Source: Coralliovum pocilloporae (lineage in GTDB: Bacteria > Pseudomonadota > Alphaproteobacteria > Rhizobiales > Cohaesibacteraceae). From it: a stretch of DNA of 64,000 nt. Positions within the stretch are counted from its first letter, which is position 1. Each line of letters opens with the position of its first letter. The DNA lies in assembly GCF_030845175.1 (NCBI RefSeq), contig NZ_CP132542.1, forward strand, positions 2,143,501 to 2,207,500. The letters are read 5' to 3'. Positions 26,818 to 35,033 of the stretch are shown here, piece by piece. Position numbers and translations under genes: made by a program. The notes under the pieces were generated by a model. It was not told where the DNA came from, did not search any database, and saw only the letters and a program-made list of their open reading frames with translations.

Positions 26818-26955
26818 TCAGGTGAAGCAGCCACTCAATCCGACGACAAGCGCGTTCAAGAACACTTCATCCCCGAAAGCCGCCCACAGCACACCGGTTG
26901 TCGAGAAAAGTCCGACAACACCAAGAGCAACGACAACTGTGGCAAGGCGCGGCAT
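26818..26955 (-). CDS. Small hydrophobic protein (45 aa) downstream of SCO gene
   Basis: Below normal length cut-offs. The frame starts MPRLATVVVALGVVGLFS and continues to a C-terminus GLSGCFT. It would form a single membrane helix or signal anchor. It follows the SCO gene on the same strand by 62 bases, in a cluster of copper-delivery genes. The ribosome site is weak and no homologue is recognised, so coding is plausible rather than proven. Confidence 0.45.
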   Translation of the reverse strand: MPRLATVVVALGVVGLFSTTGVLWAAFGDEVFLNALVVGLSGCFT

Positions 26956-27017
26956 GATGAGCGTCCGTTCTTTAGAAAAACAGAGCGGATGCAGGCAATC
27001 CGCACCCGTTCAGGTTG

Positions 27018-27611
27018 TTATGATGATGGCAGAAGACGCTTCAGTTTGGCAAGAGCATTCTGCTGCTGCTCGCCATAGGCAACGGTCCCGAAGAAATCAC
27101 CCTTTGCATCCAGCAGATAGACAGCAGCTGTGTGATCCATTGTGTAATCGCCATCATCAAGCTCCACTTTCCGGGCATAGACCCGATAAGCCTTGAGAGC
27201 TGTTTTGACTTCGTCAGGTGTCCCGGTCAGGCCAATGAAGCGCGGATCAAACGCGGACATGTAATCGGCGACGACTTCAGGCGTATCCCGCTCCGGGTCA
27301 ACTGTGAAGAAAACATAGTTGAACTTGTCTCCATCAGTACCCAGCGCTTCGGCCCAGCCAGCCATATCAAGCAAGGTCGTCGGGCAGATTTCCGGGCATT
27401 GGGTAAAGCCGAAATAGACGACACTCGGTTTTCCCTTGAAGATGGTCTGATCGACCCGCTCGCCTTTGTGATTGACGAGAGAGAACTCGCCACCGATTGC
27501 AGCTTTGCCGGAAACGGTTTGCTGGGTACCAAAAAGGTCCAGGGACAGGGCACCAAGGCCAAAACCCGCAACAGCGACCAAAGCCCAGAGAACATAACGG
27601 ATGGTTTTCAT
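27018..27611 (-). CDS. SCO1/SenC-family copper chaperone
   Basis: Membrane-anchored thioredoxin-like protein that helps assemble the CuA or CuB centre of cytochrome oxidase. From ATG 27611 it has 197 residues: an N-terminal anchor (residues 4-24), the copper-binding FTQCPEICPTT (Cys about 72 and 76), and the third ligand His about 160 in DYTMDHTAAVY. GAGAGG six bases upstream fixes the start; a seven-codon extension is rejected. It follows the PCu(A)C gene by 71 bases, the usual partnership for loading oxidase copper in the periplasm. Confidence 0.93.
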   Translation of the reverse strand: MKTIRYVLWALVAVAGFGLGALSLDLFGTQQTVSGKAAIGGEFSLVNHKGERVDQTIFKGKPSVVYFGFTQCPEICPTTLLDMAGWAEALGTDGDKFNYVFFTVDPERDTPEVVADYMSAFDPRFIGLTGTPDEVKTALKAYRVYARKVELDDGDYTMDHTAAVYLLDAKGDFFGTVAYGEQQQNALAKLKRLLPSS

Positions 27612-27682
27612 GATCTGCCTCTCGTCAAACACTGTAATAAACGCAGCACACCGAATACCTGTCTCGGCACGCTGCCAAAGCT

Positions 27683-28222
27683 CTAGTTGGAACCGTGATC
27701 GGACCCATGACCATGATCGCTGCCATGGTTGGCGCCGTGGCCTCTTTTCAGCACCTTGATAGGCAAGGACAGGGTGGTGTCACCAGCCTTTTCAAACGTC
27801 AGCGTGACGTCAACGGTTTCGCCTGCCTTGAAACCCTCTGGCAGTTTCATGAACATGATATGGAAGCCGCCCGGCTTCAGTTCAACAGTGCCGTGCGCAG
27901 GAATATCAAGCCCACCATCAACCGGTCGCATAACCATGACGCCGTCATTGACAGACATCTGATGGATTTCTGTTTTGCCTGATCGTTGAGCTGAGGCGCC
28001 GACAAGTTTGTCTGCCTCTGCGGAATGGTTGGTGATGGTGACATAACCGCCGGATACTTTGGTGCCCGGAAGAGTTTCTCTAGCCCAGTAGCCGGAAAGC
28101 TCCAGATTGCCGTGCTTATGGGCCTTCGGGCCGTGTTCGGCATGATCGGACCCTGCAACGGAGGCTGTGATTGCAGCAAAAGTCAGGGCTGCAGCGGCAG
28201 CCAGTTCAAGGATAAGACGCAT
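27683..28222 (-). CDS. Periplasmic copper chaperone PCu(A)C
   Basis: Exported copper chaperone, 179 residues, with a signal peptide (residues 1-24) and the cupredoxin-like H(M)x10Mx21HxM site: IHQM near 87, M near 98, and GGFHIMFM near 121-123. Two His-rich stretches flank it: HAEHGPKAHKHG after the signal and GHGANHGSDHGHGSDHGSN at the C-terminus, the latter a longer metal-binding tail than usual. AGGGG seven bases before ATG 28222 supports this start over an extension of ten codons. It lies upstream of the SCO gene on the same strand. Confidence 0.93.
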   Translation of the reverse strand: MRLILELAAAAALTFAAITASVAGSDHAEHGPKAHKHGNLELSGYWARETLPGTKVSGGYVTITNHSAEADKLVGASAQRSGKTEIHQMSVNDGVMVMRPVDGGLDIPAHGTVELKPGGFHIMFMKLPEGFKAGETVDVTLTFEKAGDTTLSLPIKVLKRGHGANHGSDHGHGSDHGSN

Positions 28223-28318
28223 AAGTGTGCCCCTGTAAACACAATGCCGCATTGAGAAGCGGCCAACAGATAGATTGGAAACGTGCAGAACAGGGCGTCT
28301 GCCCTGTTAAAGGCCTGC

Positions 28319-28422
28319 AGCGTGTTTCTGAAAAGTTGATAGACTTTTCGGATAAAAACTCGCGCAAAAACAAACTCTTAAAGCACCACTACCAACTCAA
28401 GTTAAAGGTCTGTGCTTTAAGG
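28319..28422 (+). repeat. Dispersed two-hairpin repeat, copy B
   Basis: Same family as copies A, C and D. Hairpin arms TCTGAAAAGT / ACTTTTCGGA (one change from the perfect form), spacer with CGCGCAAAAACAAA, then TCTTAAAGCACC and TGTGCTTTAAGG arms. Full length. Its right end supplies the last codons of the minus-strand frame that ends at 28397. Confidence 0.85.
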
Positions 28423-28831
28423 CCTGGATGGCGTAAGGAGACGCCATGGCAAGGGGAGGGCCACGGGTCGGAGCTGTCTGAAGTCGGGAGATATGCCCCA
28501 TCTCCACCGCGCGTCGGGGAATTGGTCCGTTCCCGTTAAGCGCAGGTGACTTCGGAAAGCTGTCCCCTGTCAGATCCGCCAGTTTGTCCGGCCCTGCAGC
28601 GACCGTGCAGGCCATGAGGCACGAGATCTGATGAATGGTGCCGGGCCGCTGTTCGGGTGGCCCATCCAGATTGTGTATCGCGATGGAATCGATCACACAT
28701 AGTGTGCCGAACTCAACCGCATAGGCAGTCTGGCTGCCAAACAGGAACGATGCGAACAGGGCATAAAATGCAAAATAGACCCCCTGCAGACGCGCTATGG
28801 CACGTCCGTCACGGGATCTCATCTGTTGCAT
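28397..28831 (-). CDS. Hypothetical secreted protein of the copper cluster
   Basis: About 144 residues with an Arg-rich n-region, a hydrophobic stretch YFAFYALFASFLFGS and a likely cleavage after TAYA, so exported. A Cys-containing segment ISCLMACTVAAG follows. No family is firmly recognised; short secreted proteins with a Cys pair of this type occur beside PCu(A)C genes (DUF2946-like). The last residues (ALKHRPLT) are read from dispersed repeat copy B, so the native C-terminus was probably altered by repeat insertion. The start is uncertain (ATG at 28831 or 28822, both with poor ribosome sites). Confidence 0.55.
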   Translation of the reverse strand: MQQMRSRDGRAIARLQGVYFAFYALFASFLFGSQTAYAVEFGTLCVIDSIAIHNLDGPPEQRPGTIHQISCLMACTVAAGPDKLADLTGDSFPKSPALNGNGPIPRRAVEMGHISRLQTAPTRGPPLAMASPYAIQALKHRPLT

Positions 28832-28951
28832 TACGCCATGTTTCAAAAGACAGGCACCTTCAAGCGAGTCAGTTCAGACTTATAACGGTACCTCTAGCCG
28901 ATCTTTGTGGCTATGGGAATGGGACGTTCCGTCCCACTCCCTGAAATGTCA

Positions 28952-30238
28952 TTACGAGGGGTGCCCCTGTTCCTGACGCCAGGTCTGTGGGGTTTCCACA
29001 TGCTCGTCTTCTTCAGAGATCAGCTCAGGAGTCACAGCAGCGCCGACCACTGGGGCGGTGGAGGCCATGTCAAAGTCTCCCTTGTCTTCGCCTGTGGGAG
29101 CCACACGTGCCTGAATACGGACCATCAGGTAGACGACGATGAAGCTGCATACAACAAAGACGAAATAGAAGATGGCACCCGGGCCGATCACATCTATCAG
29201 TGATGAGGCCACGACGGGGCCGACAGCGGAGCCAACCGCATAGACCACCATCAGGCCGGACGCCATTTCCACATATCCGTCACTGTCCGCATGGTCGTAG
29301 CCGTGGGCCAGGGCAATGGAATAGGCAGGCTGCAACGCGCCACCAATACACAGGGCAAGACCAAGATACATGTAGAAACTGAACCCATCGGCCATCGCGA
29401 TAAACAGCGCCAGCGCACCACCTGTCAGGCAGAGGGCGATCAGCACCAGACGCCGGTCGATACTGTCGGACAGACGCCCGATTGGCCACTGGGTCAGAAC
29501 ACCACCCAGCACCACGGCACCTGCGAAAAAGGGTGCCTGCTCGATGGTCAGGCCAACGCCTGTGGCATAGATCGGTGCAAGCATCCAAAGGGTTCCGAGC
29601 ATGGCACCGACGCACATGCAGGAGACGATAGCTGTGGGCGATGTCCGATAGAGCCGTTTGGGCCGGAAGCGCACAAGAGCAATCGGCGCAGGCTGATTGG
29701 CTCGTGTCAGGCTCATGGGAACGACCGCAAAGGAAATCACAACGGATGTCACAGCAAAGAGCAGGAAGTCTGACGGCTCGTGCAGAGCTGCCATAAGCTG
29801 GCCACCCACAAGAGCCGCATAGCTGACCACGATGTAGATCGACATGATGAAGCCACGGTTCTGATTGGTGGCTTTCTCATTCAGCCAGCTTTCAATCACC
29901 AGATAGAAACCGGCAATACAGAACCCGGTGATGCCGCGAAAGACGAGCCAGGCAATCGGATCCTTGATCATCGCATGCATCAGGGCTGCGGCTGAGCCGG
30001 ATGAGACCAGAGCCGCGAATGCGCGAATATGGCCAGCCCGGAGAATGGCAAAGGGAGCGACGAGCGCGCCAATGACCATGCCGACAAAATAGGATGATGA
30101 AGCCGCGCCAATAAAGATGTTGGAAAACTGGTAAGTCTCAGCAGCCAGAGGAATAATTGTGGTCTGCAAACCGTGACCAATCATCATGAAGGCGACGCTG
30201 ATCAACAGCGCTGTAATCGGGGCCAGAGTTCTAGCCAT
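28952..30238 (-). CDS. MFS transporter, YcaD-like
   Basis: 428-residue major facilitator with twelve predicted helices. The loop between helices 2 and 3 contains GMVIGALVAPFAILRAGHIR, and the central loop has RFRPKRLYRTSP. The overall pattern resembles the YcaD group of uncharacterised transporters. A hydrophilic C-terminal tail of about 45 residues is acidic (ISEEDEHVETP). ATG at 30238 has GAGAAAG upstream; a TTG nine codons earlier is less likely. The substrate is unknown. Confidence 0.85.
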   Translation of the reverse strand: MARTLAPITALLISVAFMMIGHGLQTTIIPLAAETYQFSNIFIGAASSSYFVGMVIGALVAPFAILRAGHIRAFAALVSSGSAAALMHAMIKDPIAWLVFRGITGFCIAGFYLVIESWLNEKATNQNRGFIMSIYIVVSYAALVGGQLMAALHEPSDFLLFAVTSVVISFAVVPMSLTRANQPAPIALVRFRPKRLYRTSPTAIVSCMCVGAMLGTLWMLAPIYATGVGLTIEQAPFFAGAVVLGGVLTQWPIGRLSDSIDRRLVLIALCLTGGALALFIAMADGFSFYMYLGLALCIGGALQPAYSIALAHGYDHADSDGYVEMASGLMVVYAVGSAVGPVVASSLIDVIGPGAIFYFVFVVCSFIVVYLMVRIQARVAPTGEDKGDFDMASTAPVVGAAVTPELISEEDEHVETPQTWRQEQGHPS

Positions 30239-30533
30239 GGCGCGTCTTTCTCTAAAGGAGACCAAATGGTCAATGATATCAGTTCATTAAGGGGGATGTA
30301 CCCAAGTCTCGGCAGCTCACCTGATTGAGGGGGCCGTACAAAGACCTGTCCATTATCAGCTTCACCACATCCTTGCCTTCTCTTCAAGCAGTTTCATGTC
30401 AACTTCATGAACTGTCCAGAGAGATTTTGCTGCGACAGGCCGTGTAAAAAAATGAAATAATACTGTGTTGAGCAGTTTTGTTTGTGAATTGCTAACCACT
30501 CTTGCGCACACTGCGCGCAGCAGGGGTGTTCCG
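30239..30533. promoter_or_regulatory. Divergent intergenic region, MFS / small secreted protein
   Basis: About 295 bases with promoters for both flanking genes. No gene, repeat or clear operator is seen. The part near 30440-30500 is AT-rich and could hold the rightward promoter. Confidence 0.35.
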
Positions 30534-30860
30534 ATGTGTGTTGAGTACGGAAAAGTGTTGGCGCTTGCCTGTGGGCTTGTGCTGTCCGGCGTATTGAGTT
30601 CCGCTTCGGCGGAGGACAGCTGGGACCTGCGGCTATCGCCACTCGCCCCTGTTAAACCATTAGATCATGACGCGGCACCGGTAGCCGGGCCGCAGGTTGC
30701 GCCGACCAGTGGGGCGTCTGATGTTCCCGCGCCGCCACCATTGGACGCGGCAGAACAAGACCGGGCCAGGCCGGGCAAACCGACACGCTCCCATGACGGG
30801 ATCAGCCCCATCCGGTTCGCAAGAATGCTTTTCCTTGTCAAAGATGCGCTCGATCGATAG
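30534..30860 (+). CDS. Hypothetical secreted Pro/Ala-rich protein
   Basis: 108 residues from ATG 30534, which has AGGGG seven bases upstream; a 23-codon extension lacks support. Signal peptide VLALACGLVLSGVLSSASA with cleavage before EDSWDLRL. The mature part is rich in Pro and Ala (VAGPQVAPTSGASDVPAPPP) and ends RFARMLFLVKDALDR. No known domain. It stands eight bases before tlyA on the same strand, so it is probably cotranscribed. Confidence 0.65.
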   Translation: MCVEYGKVLALACGLVLSGVLSSASAEDSWDLRLSPLAPVKPLDHDAAPVAGPQVAPTSGASDVPAPPPLDAAEQDRARPGKPTRSHDGISPIRFARMLFLVKDALDR

Positions 30861-30868
30861 ATCGGGGC

Positions 30869-31627
30869 ATGACTGAAACGACCAGACAGAGAATCCGCCT
30901 GGACCAGCTTCTTCTAGATCGTGGCCTGATGCCGAGCAGGGCCCGAGCGCGGGATGCGATCAAACGCGGTGCGGTGAAGACCGACGGGCAGGTTGCCCGA
31001 AAGGCCGGTCAGCTGGTGGCGTCTGATTGTACGCTTGTTCTCGATGATCCTGCAGAGGGTTATGTGTCTCGCGCTGCTCTCAAACTGCTGGCCGCACTGG
31101 ACCACTTCTCGCTTGATGTCACTGGCAGGCACGCGCTTGATATTGGCGCGTCTACGGGTGGATTTACTCAGGTCCTTCTGGAAAGAGGCGCTGCCCGTGT
31201 GACGGCAATCGATGTTGGTCATGGTCAGATGGCAGACACGGTGGCCGCGGACCCCCGGGTCACCAGTCTCGAGGGTGTTAATGCCCGTGCACTGACCTCT
31301 GACCAGATATCGGGGTCGGTCGGGGTTGTCGTCTCTGATGTGAGCTTTATCTCCCTGAAGCTTGCTTTGCCTCCCGCACTGGATCTGGCCGAGCCTGATG
31401 CGCTCGGTGTCTTTCTGGTCAAGCCTCAGTTTGAGGTGGGGCGGGCTAATATCGGCAAGAACGGTCTCGTCAGGGATTCTGAGTTGGCCCGGTCCATGCC
31501 GGATCAGATTGCAGAATGGCTGACAAAGGAGTATGGCTGGCAGCTTATCGGGATTACGGATAGCCCGATTGTCGGCGGGGACGGCAATCAGGAATATCTT
31601 CTGGCAGCCAGGAAACAGCATTCATGA
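30869..31627 (+). CDS. tlyA: TlyA-family rRNA 2'-O-methyltransferase
   Basis: 252-residue protein with an N-terminal S4 RNA-binding domain (LDQLLLDRGLMPSRARARDA, residues about 8-27) and an FtsJ/RrmJ methyltransferase domain with SAM loop DIGASTGGFTQVLL, acidic DVGHGQM, and catalytic-type VKPQFEVG. Relatives methylate 16S/23S rRNA cytidines; the name haemolysin A is historical. Its stop overlaps the start of the RlmD-like gene by four bases (ATGA), so the two RNA methyltransferases are translationally coupled. Confidence 0.93.
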   Translation: MTETTRQRIRLDQLLLDRGLMPSRARARDAIKRGAVKTDGQVARKAGQLVASDCTLVLDDPAEGYVSRAALKLLAALDHFSLDVTGRHALDIGASTGGFTQVLLERGAARVTAIDVGHGQMADTVAADPRVTSLEGVNARALTSDQISGSVGVVVSDVSFISLKLALPPALDLAEPDALGVFLVKPQFEVGRANIGKNGLVRDSELARSMPDQIAEWLTKEYGWQLIGITDSPIVGGDGNQEYLLAARKQHS

Positions 31628-32895
31628 CGGAGAAATCAGGCGTCACGGTTCGCGTGGACCGCCTCGGCCATCGCGGTGACGGTATTGCGAGCCGGGATGG
31701 GCAGGACATCTATGTCCCTTTCGCGCTTCCCGGAGAAGAGGTTCGTGTCAGACTGGATGGCGATCGCGGCCATCTGGATGCCGTCGAGCAGGCCCATCCC
31801 CAGCGGCAGGAACCGGCATGCCCTCGTTTTACGGAATGCGGCGGTTGTCTTCTCCAGCATTTGCCGGATGACCTTTACACGGCCTTCAAGACAGGTCTGT
31901 TGACCGATGCCCTGAAGGCGCGTGGGATCACCCATCAGCCGGAATCTCTTGTCAGGGCTGCACCGCGTCAACGACGCCGGGCGGCTTTCACGGCCCGTGG
32001 TCTCTCATCCCGCGTCGGGTTTGGCTATAATGGTTTCAAATCCAGTACCTTGGTGGAAATCGAGCATTGCCCGGTCCTGACACCGGCACTGGAAGCGGCC
32101 ATTCCGGGCCTGAAGACACTGCTGAGCCGGTTGCCGTTGCCAAAAGGCCCGGTCAAGCTTCAGGTACTCGAGACCGAGAGCGGCCTTGACGTGGATATTG
32201 ACGGGATAGTCAAGGATCTGTCGCGTGGTCTGCGGGCTGAGATTGATCTGGAAGTCAAGCGGCTGGGCTGGGCGCGTCTGTCGATCAATGGCGAGATAGT
32301 GGTGGAAGTAACAGCCCCGCTGCTGACCATGGCTGATACACCTGTATCGCCCCCGCCGGGCGGGTTTACGCAAGCCACCGAAGAGGCTGAACAGGTTCTG
32401 GCGAAACTGGTGCTGGATGGTCTGGGTAAATCCAGGAATGTTGCAGACCTTTACAGCGGCATCGGAACCTTTGCACTCAGGATTGCCCGCAAGGCCAAGA
32501 CCAGTGCCTTTGAAGGCCATGGAGGCGCGGTTAAGGCACTGACCCGCGCGGCCAGGTTTGGCGATCGGCTGAAACCGCTTGCAGTCGAGCAGAGAGACCT
32601 CACCCGCCGTCCGCTTCAGGTCAGGGAGCTTAACAAGTTCGATGCCATTGTCCTCGACCCGCCACGGGCCGGTGCAAAGGAACAGGTGCGCTATCTGGCA
32701 CAATCAGATGTGCCTGTGGTGGTGATGGTGTCCTGCAATCCCGCGACGCTTGCTCGGGATCTGAAGACGTTGCTTGATGGCGGCTATGTGCTGAACCGGG
32801 TGGTTCCGGTTGACCAGTTCCTCTGGTCACCGCATCTGGAAACGGTTGCCGTGTTGAGTAAGGAACAGAAGAAGAAACGGCGGATGCTGGGATAG
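31624..32895 (+). CDS. TRAM-domain 23S rRNA (uracil-5-)-methyltransferase, RlmD/TrmA family
   Basis: 423-residue SAM-dependent m5U methyltransferase. An N-terminal TRAM-like region (residues 5-58) precedes the iron-sulfur cluster Cys in CPRFTECGGC (about 66, 72, 75) and a fourth Cys in EHCPVL. The SAM loop is DLYSGIGTFAL, followed by VLDPPRAG and the catalytic nucleophile in VSCNPATLARDL. The family includes RlmC, RlmD and TrmA; which uridine is modified cannot be told. Translationally coupled to tlyA. An IS element begins 15 bases past its stop. Confidence 0.9.
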   Translation: MTEKSGVTVRVDRLGHRGDGIASRDGQDIYVPFALPGEEVRVRLDGDRGHLDAVEQAHPQRQEPACPRFTECGGCLLQHLPDDLYTAFKTGLLTDALKARGITHQPESLVRAAPRQRRRAAFTARGLSSRVGFGYNGFKSSTLVEIEHCPVLTPALEAAIPGLKTLLSRLPLPKGPVKLQVLETESGLDVDIDGIVKDLSRGLRAEIDLEVKRLGWARLSINGEIVVEVTAPLLTMADTPVSPPPGGFTQATEEAEQVLAKLVLDGLGKSRNVADLYSGIGTFALRIARKAKTSAFEGHGGAVKALTRAARFGDRLKPLAVEQRDLTRRPLQVRELNKFDAIVLDPPRAGAKEQVRYLAQSDVPVVVMVSCNPATLARDLKTLLDGGYVLNRVVPVDQFLWSPHLETVAVLSKEQKKKRRMLG

Positions 32896-32989
32896 ACCAG
32901 TGGCCTCTAGGTTCAATCGACATTCAGTCTTCCCAAGTTGGGTACAGATGTGATTCATAGGTTTCCAGATTCGATGAACTGGAGATGCT

Positions 32990-33750
32990 TTGATGCCCAA
33001 GCGCTATGAATTGACGGTTTCGCAATGGCGTAAGATTGAAGGGGTTTTGCCGGGCAAGCCTGGAGATCCAGGACGTAGCGGCAGAGATAACCAGCTGTTC
33101 GTAAACGGTGTTTTGTGGGTTCTACGATCCGGGGCGCACTGGCATGATCTTCCTGAACGCTACGGCAAATGGAAGACAGTGCATAAACGCTTCACTCGCT
33201 GGGCCGAGGCGGGCGTGTGGGAACGGGTGTTCGAGCATCTGATCAAGGACCCTGATAACAGCTACGTCTCGCTCGACAGCAGCCTTGTGCGCGCGCATCA
33301 ACAGGCGGCGACAGGCAAGGGCTCAAAAGGGGGGACCAGGCTTTGGGGCATTCCCGAGGTGGTCTGACGACAAAGATCCACCTCGCGACGGATGCTCTTG
33401 GCCGTCCTCTGCGTATCATCCTGACGCCAGGCCAGCGTGGAGATGCACCGATTGCACCTGATCTTCTGGACGGCCTGACACCGAAGCGTGTGCTGGCGGA
33501 CAAAGCCTATGATTCCAATGCGATCCGTGCTTTGATCCGCGCAATGCGGGCTGAGCCGGTGATCCCGTCTAACCCGACACGAAAACATCGCATCCCCTAC
33601 GACTTCGAAGCTTATAAAGTCCGTAATACGGTGGAGCGATGCTTCAACAAGCTCAAGCACTTCCGACGTATCGCAACACGCTTCGACCGAAGGGCCATAT
33701 ACTTCCTCAGTTTCGTCCAAATCGCAGCTGCAATACTATGGATGAGATGA
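32990..33750 (+). CDS. IS5-family transposase, two frames joined by probable -1 frameshift
   Basis: DDE transposase of the IS427 type. The first frame (32990-33367) carries the DUF4096-like N-terminal domain (GVLWVLRSGAHWHDLPERYG) and the first catalytic Asp in YVSLDSSLVRAHQ. The second frame, from about 33330 to 33750, has LADKAYDSNAI (second Asp) and NTVERCFNKLKHFRRIATRF with the final Glu. They overlap out of phase, joined at AAAAGGGGGG (33325-33334), a good -1 slippery run that yields GDQALGHSRGGLTTKIH, the expected family sequence. All catalytic residues are present, so the element may be active. Confidence 0.88.
33325..33334 (+). promoter_or_regulatory. Slippery heptamer-like run in transposase
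   Basis: A4G6 run in the overlap of the two transposase frames. A -1 slip here restores the family-typical sequence, so it is probably the programmed frameshift site. Confidence 0.7.
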
Positions 33751-33767
33751 ATGTCGATTCAGCCTAA

Positions 33768-33873
33768 AGCGTGCTTCTGAAAAGTTGATAGACTTTTCAG
33801 ATAAAAGCTCGCGCAAAAACAAATCCTTAAAGTGCTACTAGCAATTCAAGTTAAAGGCCTGGTGCTTTAAAGG
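33768..33873 (+). repeat. Dispersed two-hairpin repeat, copy C
   Basis: Starts AGCGTGCTTC one base past the TA flanking the IS. Perfect hairpin arms TCTGAAAAGT / ACTTTTCAGA (33776-33801), spacer, then CCTTAAAGTGCT and GGTGCTTTAAAGG arms. The stop codon and last residues of the DUF3095 gene on the other strand lie in its right end. Confidence 0.85.
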
Positions 33874-35033
33874 CTATTCTGCCGCCTTTGCTTGAAGCCG
33901 ATGGATGCCTTGGCAAAGCCGCCGTCTGCGCCGTCAATGAAATGCACATGCTGGCTGCGGCGCAGATCGAAGACAAGGCAGGTCATCAGTGCTCTGCCGG
34001 CCCGATGCAGGCCGTAAATGGCAAGGCCACGCTGGTAGTTTTCTTCCAGCATGGTCTCGATCGCATCGGCCTGTGACGGGGTTACATCGAGGACCATCCG
34101 CAGGGTGTCGTCGAACTTCCTGAAATCCGTATTTGTTTGCAGCTCACCGCGATAACTTGCGCCATTATAGGGCCCAAGTGTGATCTTGAATGTCTCACAC
34201 AGCAATTGTGCGAAGGACTCAAACACCAGACCGGGCAGGCGCATTAATGCAGACGCCCGGCCTGCGAGAGAGCGGGCTTCAAGCATCAATCCGCGCGGCG
34301 GCCAGCGGAAACGGAGCGACCGGTCATTGGCAGGCGCTGCGGATGCGATCTGGCCGCCCAGGTGCTTGCGGATTGCCTCAAGAATCTCTGCGAGGGCTGC
34401 CCGCCCATTATCAGCCCTGTCGAGCGGCTGAACCATGAGTGTCAGCATCACGCCGCCTTTCGGCTCCAGCGGTTCCCATCGACAGGAGAGCCCGGCCAGA
34501 TCGGGCTCCTGGTCAGGGCTTGGCTTGAGGGCAAACGGATTATCCGGGGACGGATCCTTCATCAACCTGTCTGCCATATCCAGTCCGCCGCCCGCAAACA
34601 GTGCCAGATGATTGCCGGGACTGAGCCGGAACTTGCGGATCAGAATGTCTCCGCCGTGTTTCCGGATTTCCGAGACCGGCACAACAGCACCACGCAGGGC
34701 AAGCCCGAATGTCTGCTCAGACGTTGCCATCAGTGCACAGACGGCGTCAGCAGCCTTGTGGCGGACACCGGGTGGAACCACCAGAGTGCCGCCATCTCCA
34801 CCGAAGACGAATGGAACGGCAAGATCCCCGATCTGGTTGAGAACAGCCGTAATAGAAGCCGCCCCGACCATGTTCACATCCTTGTACCGACCCGCCTCAA
34901 TGGCAATTGTGGAGTTCACCACATCGGTCAGAACCACATGCCAGTCATCCGGCACTGGTGTATAAGACCCGAGATCGGAAAAATCCGAAAAGTCGTCAAA
35001 TGGCTCAAGTGTCTGGTAGAACAGATCGGTCAA
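33867..35033 (-). CDS. DUF3095 domain protein
   Basis: 388-residue cytosolic protein matching DUF3095 throughout: LFYQTLEPFDDFSDFSDLG, written here in part, then YTPVPDDWHVVLTDVVNST, GRYKDVNMVGAASI and FGGDGGTLVVPP. The block around DVVNSTIAIEAGRYKDVN resembles a nucleotidyl cyclase core, but no cyclase activity is established. The likely start is TTG at 35033 with GGGGGGAG eight bases before it; an upstream GTG has no such site. The final residues and stop lie inside repeat copy C, so the C-terminus has probably been replaced by repeat sequence. Confidence 0.85.
   Translation of the reverse strand: MTDLFYQTLEPFDDFSDFSDLGSYTPVPDDWHVVLTDVVNSTIAIEAGRYKDVNMVGAASITAVLNQIGDLAVPFVFGGDGGTLVVPPGVRHKAADAVCALMATSEQTFGLALRGAVVPVSEIRKHGGDILIRKFRLSPGNHLALFAGGGLDMADRLMKDPSPDNPFALKPSPDQEPDLAGLSCRWEPLEPKGGVMLTLMVQPLDRADNGRAALAEILEAIRKHLGGQIASAAPANDRSLRFRWPPRGLMLEARSLAGRASALMRLPGLVFESFAQLLCETFKITLGPYNGASYRGELQTNTDFRKFDDTLRMVLDVTPSQADAIETMLEENYQRGLAIYGLHRAGRALMTCLVFDLRRSQHVHFIDGADGGFAKASIGFKQRRQNSL

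Larger units (their letters stand above)
32910..33764 (+). mobile_element. IS5-family insertion sequence (IS427-like group)
   Basis: 855-bp element with 17-bp terminal inverted repeats: GGTTCAATCGACATTCA at 32910-32926 and TGAATGTCGATTCAGCC at 33748-33764, differing at one internal position. A TA dinucleotide flanks each end (32908-32909, 33765-33766), as expected for the target duplication of this group. It carries one transposase in two overlapping frames. The right end abuts dispersed repeat copy C. Confidence 0.88.

Noticed and set aside
28920-28936. Small hairpin TGGGACG-TTC-CGTCCCA after the MFS gene
   Set aside because: Seven-bp stem without a T-run on either strand; could be a weak terminator but support is too thin to annotate.
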